Below are positions 32,210 to 45,200 of a stretch of DNA of 64,000 nt, piece by piece. Location of the stretch: positions 24,531,663-24,595,662 of the forward strand of contig OZ022242.1 of the NCBI GenBank assembly GCA_963978895.1, read 5' to 3'. How positions within the stretch are numbered: position 1 is the first letter of the stretch; each line of letters opens with the position of its first letter. This DNA comes from Erpobdella octoculata. Taxonomy: Eukaryota; Annelida; Clitellata; Hirudinida; Erpobdellidae. The position numbers were made by a program, and so were the translations under genes. Under the pieces are notes generated by a model, which was given only the letters and a program-made list of their open reading frames with translations, was not told the DNA's origin and searched no databases.

Positions 32210-34404
32210 ACTTGAAATTTTGTACCGACTGGTTGGCTTTGACACCGACTTTACGCGCTTTTGTGACTTTTTAAAAAAAGCGCATTATAAATTTACATTT
32301 ACAATACAATGATATCCTAAATTTAGAAGCCAAAAATAAAATTACTGTAAAATCAACTTTGAAGCCTCTATTACTAGCTGAAGGTTATAAACATCGATGC
32401 TCAAATTTTAAGTCTACCTTACCTAAGAAGTTATTGAATGCTGCCTCTCAACTACGTAAAAATACTCAGATAATTATCCGTAAAGCTGACAAATCACCTA
32501 CGTACGTCATTTTAAATCGTGACAATTATTTTTCCAAACTCAATACAATTCTCTCTGACAGCTCTAAATTTCAAAAAGTGAAAGCTGATCCTACTGTTAA
32601 GATCAGATCTAAACTAAATAAGATCATTGCGACTCTTACTAAAAAGAAGATAACAATTTTTTCTAAAATAATAGGTGACTATAAACCTGGTTATATTTAT
32701 GGTAATGTTAAAATACATAAGAAAGATAACTCATTAAGACCTATTATTTCACAATGTCCTGTTGTTACTTATAATGTTGCTAAAGAAATTAATAAAATTA
32801 TTTCTCCTTATTGTCCTTCTCAATATAGTCTTAAATCTTCTTATGATTTTGTTGATCTTATTCATAGTAATGGAAGCTCTAATATAATTGCGTCTTTAGA
32901 TGTTGAAAGTTTGTTTACCAACGTACCTGTTATAGACACTATAAATATAATTTGTAAGTGTGTTTATTCACATCCTAGTATTCAACCTCCTCAAATCAGC
33001 CCTGAAGTCTTGAAAGAATTACTTTATATATGTACAACGCAATCTCCTTTTTTATCACCTAATGGAGACTTATATGTACAAATTGACGGTGTAGCTATGG
33101 GGTCCCCGTTGGGCCCGACTTTCGCTAATTTTTATATGGGTGATCTTGAAGCACGTGTATTTGAAAATCACACCAAACCATTTCTGTATTGCCGTTATGT
33201 TGACGATATATTTGTTTCAGTTGATAACTTAGAAGAACTATTTAAACTGAGAGATGCATTTGTAAAAAATTCTAAACTACAATTTACTTATGAACCTGCT
33301 AATAATAAACATCAAATTCCTTTTTTGGATACTTTAGTTACTCGAAATGTATCAAAACTATCTTGCCAGGTCTATACTAAACCCACAAACACAGGCAATT
33401 GTCTTAATTATAATAGCGATTGCCCTGAAAGATATAAACTAAATGTTATTAATAATTATATAAATAGGGCCTATAAATTTTCAGAAACATGGTCTGAATT
33501 TCACAATGAAATTCTACAAGTGAAACAACTTTTGATAAATAATAATTATTCTAATTCTATTGTTGATGCAACTATAAATAAATTTATGTCACGTATTACT
33601 GATACAAAACATGTTTCAAAACCTAATACCAATAACTCATCAAATTCTTGTATAATTCCATTATATTATGCTAATCAGATGTCTAATAATTATAAAATAG
33701 ATGAAAAAGTGTTGAAAAACATTGTGTATGATAATATTAAGGTTGTAAATAAAGATAATACACTCAAGTTACACATCTATTATAATAATGGAAAAACTCA
33801 TAATCTTTTAATTAAAAATAGTATAAATAATGTTTCTAGCCCTGTAGCACAAACCAACCTAGTGTACCAATTTTCGTGTCCGTTTCCACATGGTCAGGTG
33901 GAAAATTACATTGGTCATACTAGAACTACTCTGTCTCGTAGATTGACTATGCATTGTCAAAGTGGTGCCATATACCAACATATGTCAACACAACATTCAA
34001 TCAAACCATCACATAAATTTCTAATTGATAACACCAGTATACTAATGAAAGAAAATCAACCCATTAAGTTAAAATTAAAAGAAGCTTTAGCTATTAATAA
34101 ATGTAAGCCTTTAATTAATAAACAATGGTATTCTTTTGATTTAACTCTTAAACTTTTTGGTTCTCTAAATAGTAATAAAACTAATAATAATAATAATAAT
34201 AATAAATGTTTTAACTCATTTACAACTTCTGTTAAAAATATGCATGTTAATAGTGCCAATGTTTCTTCAGGTATTTCTTCGTTGAATGAATGTTTTGTAC
34301 CAGACGTTTGTGTTTCAAAGGTTATAGATAATGTATGTGATTCTTCTTCCAGTCACGTCCTTGAAATTGACTGTAATTCCGTTGTTAAAGGCTTTACTAA
34401 CTGA
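32061..34404 (+). CDS. Penelope-like element protein: RT with GIY-YIG endonuclease
   Basis: Most of a PLE protein of about 760 residues. The first 84 codons (32061-32312) are in one frame; from about 32290 the match continues in another frame (open 32359-34404, 681 codons), so one frameshift interrupts it. The reverse transcriptase shows [56 protein letters not shown] and the catalytic YVDD (33196-33207). After a linker with a cysteine motif comes the GIY-YIG endonuclease, [17 protein letters not shown] (about 33905-33955), then [20 protein letters not shown] proteins cut target DNA with the GIY-YIG domain and copy RNA there; the RT is related to telomerase. A poly-asparagine stretch near the C-terminus comes from an AAT run. 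Confidence 0.85.
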
Positions 34405-34579
34405 TCTTTATTATTTAGTTATTACTGTTATTATTATAATTATTTTAATTTAAATATTTTTTATGTTGTTACATTTGTATATAATGAATTTAAATTTTAT
34501 TTAAATTGTATTTTAATTCCTTTCAATTAGTTGTATCTTTTACCATTTAGTCACTGCATTTTATTTTAAAAAGTTAAAC

Positions 34580-34612
34580 GGCTCTGATGATGCCGAAATA
34601 GATCTATTAGCC
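34580..34612 (+). ncRNA. hammerhead-like motif with reduced stem II
   Basis: Stem I GGCT (34580-34583) with AGCC (34609-34612); core CTGATGA (34584-34590); only TGCC in place of stem II; GAAA (34595-34598); stem III ATAG with CTAT; triplet ATT. Stem II is too short to form a normal hammerhead, so activity is doubtful although stems I and III are kept. Confidence 0.45.
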
Positions 34613-34738
34613 TATAAGATTATGGAGTTTGTGTTTGGGAATAAATTATTTTTAAACCGATTTAGAGTATTGGAAAAAATTAAAAATAAAATCGATTCAG
34701 CCAAGTGCGCCACTTTTTTCAATCGAGTTTGCCTAAAA

Positions 34739-34975
<237 letters not shown>

Positions 34976-35117
34976 TCCTTTATGCATTGCTACACCATTC
35001 ATCCGATCGTAATGAAATTTTCACACAACCTTGAGAGTCAATGGAAATCAAAAATAAAAAAAAATTTTTGAAATCCGTCACAAAATGAGCGGAGCGGAGC
35101 GGGTGAGCGAGCGGGAA
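34976..35117 (-). mobile_element. Helitron-like family, conserved end
   Basis: Reverse copy of the 140-bp block: ATGCATTGCTACACCATTCA to GGGTGAGCGAGCGGGAAC, followed by a TA/TATG run (35118-35205). Confidence 0.72.
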
Positions 35118-35205
35118 CTATATATATATGTATGTGCGTATGTATGTGTGTATGTATGTATGTGTATGTGCATGTATGTGTGTCTGTGTGTGTGTTTATG
35201 TATGT

Positions 35206-35480
35206 ACTAGCGGAGATACCCGGCGTTGCCCAGGTTTTTTGAAGTTTTTCTAATGTTTGTCTCTTTCTCTCCCGTTTCCTTTCCCACCTGCTTTCCCACT
35301 CCTGTTAGCTTTCCCGTTTTCGGTCGTTTTCCCACTGCCGGTCGCTTTCCCGCTCCCGGTCGTTTTCCCGTCCCGGTCGCTGCCCCGTTCCCGCTCACGT
35401 TTGCTCTCCCATTCCCGCTCACGCTTGCTTTTCCGTTCCCGCTCGCTGTCCGTTCCGGGTCGCTTTCCCGTTTCTATAAT
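35206..35480 (+). mobile_element. Helitron-like terminus with minisatellite
   Basis: ACTAGCGGAGATACCCGGCG abuts a TATG run. It is followed by TTTGTCTCTTTCTCTCCCG and about 200 bp of CCGGTCGCTTTCCCG-type units. The other end is lost. Confidence 0.65.
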
Positions 35481-35521
35481 AGACAAACTAACCCACAAAC
35501 ATTCATATATATATATAGTCT

Positions 35522-36440
<919 letters not shown>

Positions 36441-36540
36441 AAAATGATGGCTAGAAGTCTCAGTCTTTCGGAGCTACTTAACATTAGACTACGACTATGA
36501 TAGGCTCCGAACTCCTTAAATAAGACCAAGGAATTTTGAT

Positions 36541-36924
36541 TAGGCACTTAAAGAAATGTTTGAGACATTCGACATGCCAGTACCTCGGCAAGATAAAAGT
36601 GATGGAGAGAAAGGCCCAGTAAGAATTGTGTTCTCAGGAGAGGAAGAGATGTTGAAACCAGACATAAACGCAACCCCTCGGGTTACGGAGAATGAAGATG
36701 GAGAGAATAGACAAGGAGACCATGTTCAGAGCCATATGGATAATGAAGTCAATCCGGAGGAGTTGACACACATTCCAACAGGAATAGAACCGGAGGCAAG
36801 ACCTAAACGTTATTGCAACCCTCCAAAACGGATAGTACTGGACCCCAGTAGAAAATCATATGATTTTCTATAAAGAGAGCGAGGTGTTGGAAGTATGGAT
36901 TTATAGCCATTTTTATTGAATGGC

Positions 36925-36925
<1 letters not shown>
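36541..36925 (+). pseudogene. LTR retrotransposon pol tail and LTR start (fragment)
   Basis: A 105-codon frame (36556-36873) ends with [15 protein letters not shown], a wording typical of the tail of Gypsy-type pol proteins. The stop is followed by AAAGAGAGCGAGG, a purine tract, and TGTTGGAAG, which would be the start of an LTR. The rest is replaced by TA repeats. This is inferred from layout; no RT or integrase is present. Confidence 0.4.
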
Positions 36926-37170
<245 letters not shown>

Positions 37171-37310
37171 CTTTGAGACATGATCTAAGAAATACAACTC
37201 GCCATTTGGCAGAAACAACTTTTCGAGCCAAATTATCGACTTTTCGGTATAAAACTCGCTGTTCGAGACTACAATTAGTCAAAAACTTTTTCGTTAAACT
37301 TTTATTGTCA

Positions 37311-37352
37311 GACCAACGGACCGTTTCAGCTATGTCAGCCATCATCAGGGTC
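37311..37352 (-). ncRNA. hammerhead-like ribozyme motif
   Basis: Minus strand: stem I GACC with GGTC (4 bp); core CTGATGA; an extra T; stem II GGCT-GACAT-AGCT (one G-U); GAAA; stem III ACG with CGT around GTC; triplet GTT. It matches the layout of 184-226 and 26492-26533. Confidence 0.58.
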
Positions 37353-38153
37353 AAAAGTAAAACGAGAAAAGTAAACAAACAGAAAGAACCGAAATTATCA
37401 AAGAATTAGCACACTAACAAAAGAGTAAACACTCCACCTATCAAATCAAAAGAATACGAGGCTCAACAAAAAAAACATGAGTAACCAAAATTCCATAGTG
37501 TTTAAGACCGGAATCATAAACTAATGAAATCACAGAGACTATAACATTTATACTATTGGAATACACCATCAATTTTTGCGCTTTCGCTGTGTTATATTAG
37601 AAGAGACAAGAAATTCCTCAGATACATTACAATGAGATTCGTCAGGAGCAGCCTCAACAACCAAAATATTTGTGGCAGAGGACGAGTCAGAAGTATCATC
37701 ATTTATGTTATCCTCGTCGTTAGAAGGAGTTCAGGGTAACCAATGCATATTACTGTCTTTGACACCAAACAAGTGGAGAATCTGTGGAAATTTATCAAAG
37801 TGTTTATTAATAACAGGTCTCATTGATAAGATATAGAGAGCCTCTTTAATTTTCAGCCGGAAAAAGTCGGATTCACTTGTTAAAATCGAAACACCTTCTT
37901 CAAGTTCTTTGCGTGTTAGCTTTTTCAAATGAATACATTCATAATGATTAAGAATACTCCCAAACTAGAGATGCATCGTGAGTCTCCTTGACAACGTAGT
38001 GGTAGTGTGACCAATGTATGTATCCACCTTACAATGTGGAATTGAACATTTGAAATGGTATACCTCGTGACTTTGTTGCAACGGGTCAGTGATGCTTGTT
38101 CTATCATTTTTGATGACCAAATTGAAAAGTTTCAAGTTTTTGTAATAAATATA

Positions 38154-38994
38154 TGTGACGGTTGTCTCCATCGTCGATTGTAATTTCTTTTGTGAATAAC
38201 TTTATTGCGTGGACTAGGTGGAGAGCGCGATGAAAAACGCCGACTAGAGAGGTAGCGTCGGTTCGCTTATTAATCAAACTTGCTCGTTTTTGGTGTGCTT
38301 TTAGTTCTAGCGTCTTTCCTATTAAGTTTTTGATAATAATTTTTAGTACGTTGTATAGATATTGTGTAGTCCTTTATTTGTACCTAATTTTATCGATTTC
38401 GGATGAGTATTAAATAAGTTGTAGCGTGAAATGTAACATATTTTAAGCACACTTTCTTGTAAATTTGTTGAGTGCTGACGTAAGCGCTTTCGTTCTGCGT
38501 TGTGATTGGCTCGTTAAGTAATTATCATAACTCCTTTTGACTAAGTGTCGTTTCTAGCCATTTGTATCGTCGCTAATGTAAAACTTTTTAGTATATCAAA
38601 TTATAAAACGAATTATCTGTTTGGAAAAGGAGTTTAGTTTAATATTATTACTTCGTTGCGGTGATTTTGATGTATATTGCCTTTGTAAACTTTTGTGTGT
38701 CAAACGGTCACGTGGGGCTAGTCAAACGGTCACGTGGGGTTAGTCAAACGGTCACGTGGAATTCAGGCTGCATTCGGATTGGTGGTTTTTGTGGATTGAA
38801 ATTGACACGTGTGCTAGGCTATATAAGGAAATTTTGCGTTTGGAATTTTAGTTCTCTTCTTCGTGCGATTTTGAGAGGTGAAGCTCTGTCTGATTAGTGT
38901 CGTTTGTGTTATATTAATAAACTGTTGAATCTTGTTAGTCTTGAGTTAGTTGTTTCGTCGTCAGGCATCAATACCCGAGCAGAATCCCGTCACA
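38154..38994 (+). mobile_element. solo LTR of the spectrin-carrying element's family
   Basis: 841 bp from TGTGACGG to CCGTCACA with the 5-bp duplication ATATA on both sides (38149-38153 and 38995-38999). It matches the LTRs at 17692 and 24291 throughout, except for a changed 30-bp stretch near 38922-38950. Its first bases TGTGACGG are a perfect inverted match to the end, unlike TGTCACGG of the full element. It probably arose by recombination between two LTRs. Confidence 0.93.
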
Positions 38995-40444
38995 ATATAT
39001 AAACCCAGTTTATTCCTGACGGTGTCTATAACAAAAACTTTTTTTATTATCTTCTTTATAATACTTTCATCAATTCTGTAATTGAGATTCATTTGATTTT
39101 TGTAGAACACGGGGAACTCCTGGCATACATCACGACCCTTACGTCAGCGTCAGACCCAGCCGAACTCACAGATGTTTTCATTTTGGTTGCAAAATTGTTA
39201 ATAAAACCGTCAACAAAGCTATTAAAATAATTGTTTTTAACCAATAACTGCTTGATTTTAACTATTTCTTTATGGAAATCTGACCAGGTTTCGGAAAAAC
39301 GATAAGCTCTGAGGAGATAACTATTTATAACACTTCTTTTATACCTGTCCGGACACTCGCTGTCACCATTTAGGCATAACATAACATAACTAACATAACT
39401 TTATTATAGTGAATAAGGAATCAAAAATGACTGTATAATATTCACTACTTTTTTATAAACTAACATTATTAGTTGGTTTGATGAAGACTTTGGTAGTAGG
39501 ACCAGAATCAGTTATTGTGATGATGGTGTCGAGAAAATTTACTTGTTTTTTACTGTCATTAAGGTAAGGGCGAAGGTAAATTTTATAACTGAATTGCTCT
39601 CGAAAGTATTCTTTAAAGTGACGACTTCACGTTCAGACTTCACAAGAAGAAAGATATCATCCATATATTGCGCATAAACAAAGGAGGTTTCTTCTATTTC
39701 AGCGAAAGTAATCTCCTCTAAACGACCCATGTAAAGGTTAGCAAAGGTTGGTCCCAATGGAGATCCCATCGCCACTCCATCAATCTGTAGAAATTAGCTC
39801 TGGTCTAAGTGTCTGAATGGAGACTCTGTAGTACATACCAGCAGGAGCTCGTGAAGCAAAGATTCTGGAATCTTTGGAGGTGGCAACGTATTACTATGAT
39901 AGACGTAATTGCAAATGATAGATATTGTATCACGAACAGGGACGTTAGTGAAGAGACTCTCGACATCCATTGTTGCAGCAATCCCACTTTGTCTGCAGCC
40001 ATGAATAAGATCAACAAATTCCAGAGAGGATTTCAAACTGTAAGTATGAGGGCAGTAAGGTGTGATAATTTTGTTAACAAACTTTGCCAAGAGATAAGTA
40101 GGAACTGGACATTGCGAGATAATTGGACGAACAGGATTATCAAATTTATGCGTCTTTATCATTCCATACAAATATCCAGTACCAAACTCACCTATCAACT
40201 TAGATAGCTTTGCTTCTGAATCGAAAGAGTTAACTTGAGAAATCAATTTATTAACTTTCTGTTTCAGACTATTGGTGGGAATATTGTAATAAGTCTAAAT
40301 TTTGTAGAATCAGAAATTATGCTATTCAGCTTTTGTATATAACACTGAATTTTATCGGCTCTGAGTACAACTATATCTTTATTATTACGGAGAGATTTTG
40401 CTGCGAGCATGTCTCAAAGATAAATTGATTCCACAGTTTATTCG

Positions 40445-40445
<1 letters not shown>

Positions 40446-40478
<33 letters not shown>
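40446..40478. repeat. (TA)n microsatellite
   Basis: Short TA array next to a Helitron-like terminus. Confidence 0.95.
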
Positions 40479-40645
40479 TAGCGGGGGCGCCCGGCGTTGC
40501 CCGGGGTTTTTAGAAGTTTACCTAATGCGTTTCTTTTTCGCTCCCGTTTCCTTCCCGCTTGCGCTCCCGCTCCAGGTCGTTATCCGTTCCCTGTCGCTTT
40601 CCCGCTCATTTGTTCGCTCTCAGTTCCCGCCCCCTAGATCTGATT
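40479..40645 (+). mobile_element. Helitron-like terminus (fragment)
   Basis: CTAGCGGGGGCGCCCGGCGT, then TTGCCCGGGGTTTTTAGAAG and a few CTCCCGTTTCC-type units before the TACA array. Confidence 0.65.
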
Positions 40646-40648
40646 CTA

Positions 40649-41811
40649 CATACATACATACATACATACATACATACATACATACATACATACATACATA
40701 CATACATACATACATACATACATACATACATACATACATACATACATACATACATACATACATACATACATACATACATACATACATTCATACATACATA
40801 CATACATACATACATACATACATACATACATACATACATACATACATACATACATACATACATACATACATACATACATACATACATACATACATACATA
40901 CATACATACATACATACATACATACATACATACATACATACATACATACATACATACATACATACATACATACATACATACATACATACATACATACATA
41001 CATACATACATACATACATACATACATACATACATACATACATACATACATACATACATACATACATACATACATACATACATACATACATACATACATA
41101 CATACATACATACATACATACATACATACATACATACATACATACATACATACATACATACATACATACATACATACATACATACATACATACATACATA
41201 CATACATACATACATACATACATACATACATACATACATACATACATACATACATACATACATACATACATACATACATACATACATACATACATACATA
41301 CATACATACATACATACATACATACATACATACATACATACATACATACATACATACATACATACATACATACATACATACATACATACATACATACATA
41401 CATACATACATACATACATACATACATACATACATACATACATACATACATACATACATACATACATACATACATACATACATACATACATACATACATA
41501 CATACATACATACATACATACATACATACATACATACATACATACATACATACATACATACATACATACATACATACATACATACATACATACATACATA
41601 CATACATACATACATACATACATACATACATACATACATACATACATACATACATACATACATACATACATACATACATACATACATACATACATACATA
41701 CATACATACATACATACATACATACATACATACATACATACATACATACATACATACATACATACATACATACATACATACATACATACATACATACATA
41801 CATACATACAA
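40649..41811. repeat. (TACA)n microsatellite, 1.16 kb
   Basis: About 290 copies of TACA with one interruption (TTCA at about 40788). It is the complementary motif of the TATG array at 31318. Long open frames in all phases are artefacts. Confidence 0.98.
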
Positions 41812-42252
41812 ACATTCATTTTTATATATATAGATATATATATTTATCTATAAGTTTTATTGTATTTCCTATTTAGTTACTTCATAAAAACAAAGCAAAT
41901 ATAATATCATTAATAATTAACTAAAGATCTAATAAGTGTTTAGCAACCACTAGTTAGATTATAATTATTATCATTTAATTAGAATAATAAAGATATAACA
42001 GTATGTATGTATGTATGTATGTATGGCAAACGTTATGTATTTTTTCTTATTTACAGTCAAATAATTAATCTATTATGTTTCTATAAAATATAATGTTAAT
42101 TAAGTTAAATAAGATCGAATTCAGTTTCTTTTCTTGCCACCACCCGTGAGGCGGGCTTATTTAACCATTACACGATTAAAATTATTTATAAAGGCTGCCG
42201 AGTATATACAGTTTACAGTTACACGCCCGGTTCTCAATATTTTGGAAGCAAC
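41812..42252 (+). other. Chk1 upstream region and 5' leader
   Basis: AT-rich with a short TATG run (41998-42024). No TATA box at a convincing distance was recognised. The Chk1 leader probably lies in 42180-42252. Confidence 0.4.
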
Positions 42253-45200
42253 ATGACGATGACTCCATTTGTGGATGGTTGGGATTTTGCACAAACGCTT
42301 GGAGAAGGTGCTTATGGAGAGTAAGTTTCATTCTGTTGTGATTTTGTTACGAGTTCCCTCGTAGGTTTTCCCCGTCATTCGGCGAGACAAGCAACGAGGG
42401 CTGTAGTAAAAAAAGTTGTCAGGAACTGTTGAACATTCTCTCGCTAAAAGTATTATATATTACATTTTAAAATTAAATGCCCTGAATAACATAACCTCTT
42501 TTGACTGCGAATAAACTTTTACATAAACAATAAATACTACATTAGTATAGTTAGTACTATCTTAATTATTTTTATTTTAAATAATAATTATAACTTAGAC
42601 TCAAATTTCTTTCCGTGAATAAAGCGAATATACATATCAGCCCAGAACTCTAAAAATTTACAACTTTCTAAAGCTTACCAGAGTCTGGACAAAATCAGAC
42701 TACTGCTGGGACCATTCGTTTTGAAAGTTTCATCAACTAAATTTCTGAATGATTATGCTAAATGGCTAAATACAAGTTTTTCTAGAATTTTTCTTTGAAG
42801 GCAAGAGATAAGAGAAACCTTCCATTCAACACAGTTGTCAATACATTCAAAATTAAAAGGCATACATACGTATTAAACTATTATTTATTCATAGTTTTTA
42901 TTTTAAATTGTGGCAATGTTATAAATGCAATTACATCAAGTTTTTTTTAATATAAATGTGAAATATTGCGAAGAAATATTACATGCATTCCCTGTCTGTG
43001 GGAATGCATGTAAACAAGACTTCAGCTAGCTGTTATGCAGTCGTGCGGGTTCTTAGAGAAGTCAGACCCTTTGTTCCTCAAAATGCACCCACAACTCTCG
43101 TAGTCCAGCTTGTGCTAACACATATTGACTACTGCAATTTCTTATTCACAAATGTCAATAAGAAAACACTTGATATCTTCCAAAAGGTACTTATTACTGC
43201 AGCCAGACTTGTTTGTGGGTTGAGGGGTTTTGTCGGGTCACTCCACTACTTATAAAGCTTGAATGGTTAAAGATCCCGGAGAGGGTAACCTACAAGGTTT
43301 CATGCATTGTCTTCGGTGCTAGGCTCCAAGGGCTGCCGGAGTATCTTAGTTCTCTCTTGGTGTCCTCTGGCACACTAAAAAGAAGTTCAACCCTTCGATT
43401 AACTGATTTCCTCACTCTCATCGCCCCAAGATCGCATCTCGGTGTTCAGAGACCGATCCTTCCACATCGCTGGTCCAGTCACCTGGAATGCACTCCCACT
43501 TGAGATCCGAAAGCAGACGACTTTTTTTTAGCTGTTGCACTGCTGGCTGTGGCACTATCTGTAGTAAAATTAATGAAGGCTTGGTTGATTATATAGTGGT
43601 AAAGCTTCATTTTGTTCAATTCGAATGGATTAAAATCCTCATCATATAGCTTCATTAAGCAAGAAGTTCACTCATCCATTTAGAGTCAAATGACTACCAT
43701 TAATTGAGTTTCAATAATATCTATCCTCTTATACTTTAAAAAAAATTCTATTCTTATGAGGGGCCGTAGCACAGTGGTGAAAGTAGTTAGCTATCGTCCT
43801 GCCGTCGTTGGTTCAAATCTTAGTAACGGCAAGATGTAATTCCGTTGAGCAAGGAATTCACTCACACTGCTCAGGCCAACTCAGCCTTTCATCCTTCATT
43901 GGTCAATAAATGAGTACCAGTTTTGCAACTGTGTGTAATAGGGTTCGACACATCCCGATTTCGGATACACGTGCAGGTGGCAGATAACACTGTTTGATCA
44001 AATATGCACGAGCAGTTCCCGGTGCTGCTGTGGTGTATTTCATGAAATGGCGCCCTAATGGTACAACCTTTACCTTTATTTTACTGAACTGTGATGTAAA
44101 GAAAAATATCCTCATGCAACATGCAAATTTTTCTTTTGAAAAAGTTTAATTTTTGTGTCTTCCCATTTAGGACAGAACCTCAAAATAGCTTTATAATTTA
44201 ATTTAAAAGAAATAAATTTTGCCTTTATTTTATTTTAAAGAGTGAAATTGGCAGTTGAGAGAGTGAGTGGTCAAGAACTTGCAGTGAAAATAATCGACAT
44301 GAACAGAAACCAAAGCTCTCAAGACAACATAAAAAAAGAGGCAACATTTCGTTTCTAATTTGTGATACCACATTTTTTGCTCTTAGTTAAATATATTCAT
44401 TATTTCAACATTTTGATCAAATCATCACCTTTATACACTTCTAGCTTTCTTATAGCATTGTGTTTGTTTATCAAAGTTTAAATTGTATCTCTTAAATTAA
44501 AAAATCAATATTAATTTAATGTTTAAATATTTGTTCAACAGATGCTTATAGCAAAGTTGTTAAACCATGTTAATGTTGTAAGATGTTTTGGACATAGAAA
44601 AGAAGGACACATGATTTATCTCTTCATGGAGTATGCTTCTGGTGGAGAGCTGTTTGATAAAATTGGTTTGATTCGTTTTATATGAATTTGTATAGCTAAA
44701 AATAAATTCAGTTTTTATTGTTTGAAAAGTGAATTTTAGTCATCTTTTTTCTGTAGACTGTAGACCTTCATAAGTCAAGTGTTGTTTTTAGTTGTTATGC
44801 CACTGAACTTTTTTACATCATTTTCATTGTATCACAAATTGCTATTTTGTTATTAACTCTCAATTTATTCGATTTCCCACCCAAAATCGAATATATAACA
44901 AGCATGGAGTCGGTGTAAGTGTAAATCGTAGGTGTCGCAATCGTTCCACTAATTTGAATCTTATAGAAATCAGATCACATAGGAACTTATTAGTAATTGT
45001 GAGGTTTGCTCAGTGGGAAAAGCGCACAAGGAGCAACTAGGAATAAGCCAATATGAACCGAGTGACGTTTGATTGACACATTTGAGGTGTGTTTAGTTTG
45101 AGTTGGGATGGAGTTTAATCAAGACTTGTGCTTGAGAAGCCATCCAGGAAGATGGAAAACATGGGGATGACCTGTGATAATGTGATTTGATAAAAAAATT

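Larger units (their letters stand above)
32061..34738 (+). mobile_element. Penelope-like element, nearly complete
   Basis: Contains the PLE protein (32061-34404), a 3' region with a hammerhead-like motif (34580-34612), and the end CGAGTTTGCCTAAAAGAATA running into a TA array. The 5' end is cut at a TATG/TA array. No second terminal repeat was identified. Confidence 0.85.
37171..40435 (-). pseudogene. Penelope-like element, decayed and split by a solo LTR
   Basis: Minus-strand order: RT part 1 (40246-39794: [34 protein letters not shown]), RT part 2 (39775-39539: [19 protein letters not shown]), the linker (39382-39089: CPDRYKRSVINSYLLRAYRF), then a solo LTR (38994-38154), the GIY-YIG domain (38171-37925: CSIPHCKVDTYIGHTTTTLS), the C-terminal stretch (37928-37731: LKIKEALYILSMRPVINKHFD), the 3' region with a hammerhead-like fold and the end at a TA array (37171). 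Several frameshifts and stops interrupt it. It belongs to a different subfamily from the PLE at 32061. Confidence 0.85.

Noticed and set aside
40525..41853. Four overlapping frames of 340-440 residues (YIHT and MYVC repeats)
   Set aside because: Product of the TACA array; the same applies to 31290-31890.
45000..45190. Possible third SINE in Chk1 intron 3 (GTTTGCTCAGTGGGAAAAGC)
   Set aside because: The A-box likeness is weak and no good B box follows at the right distance.
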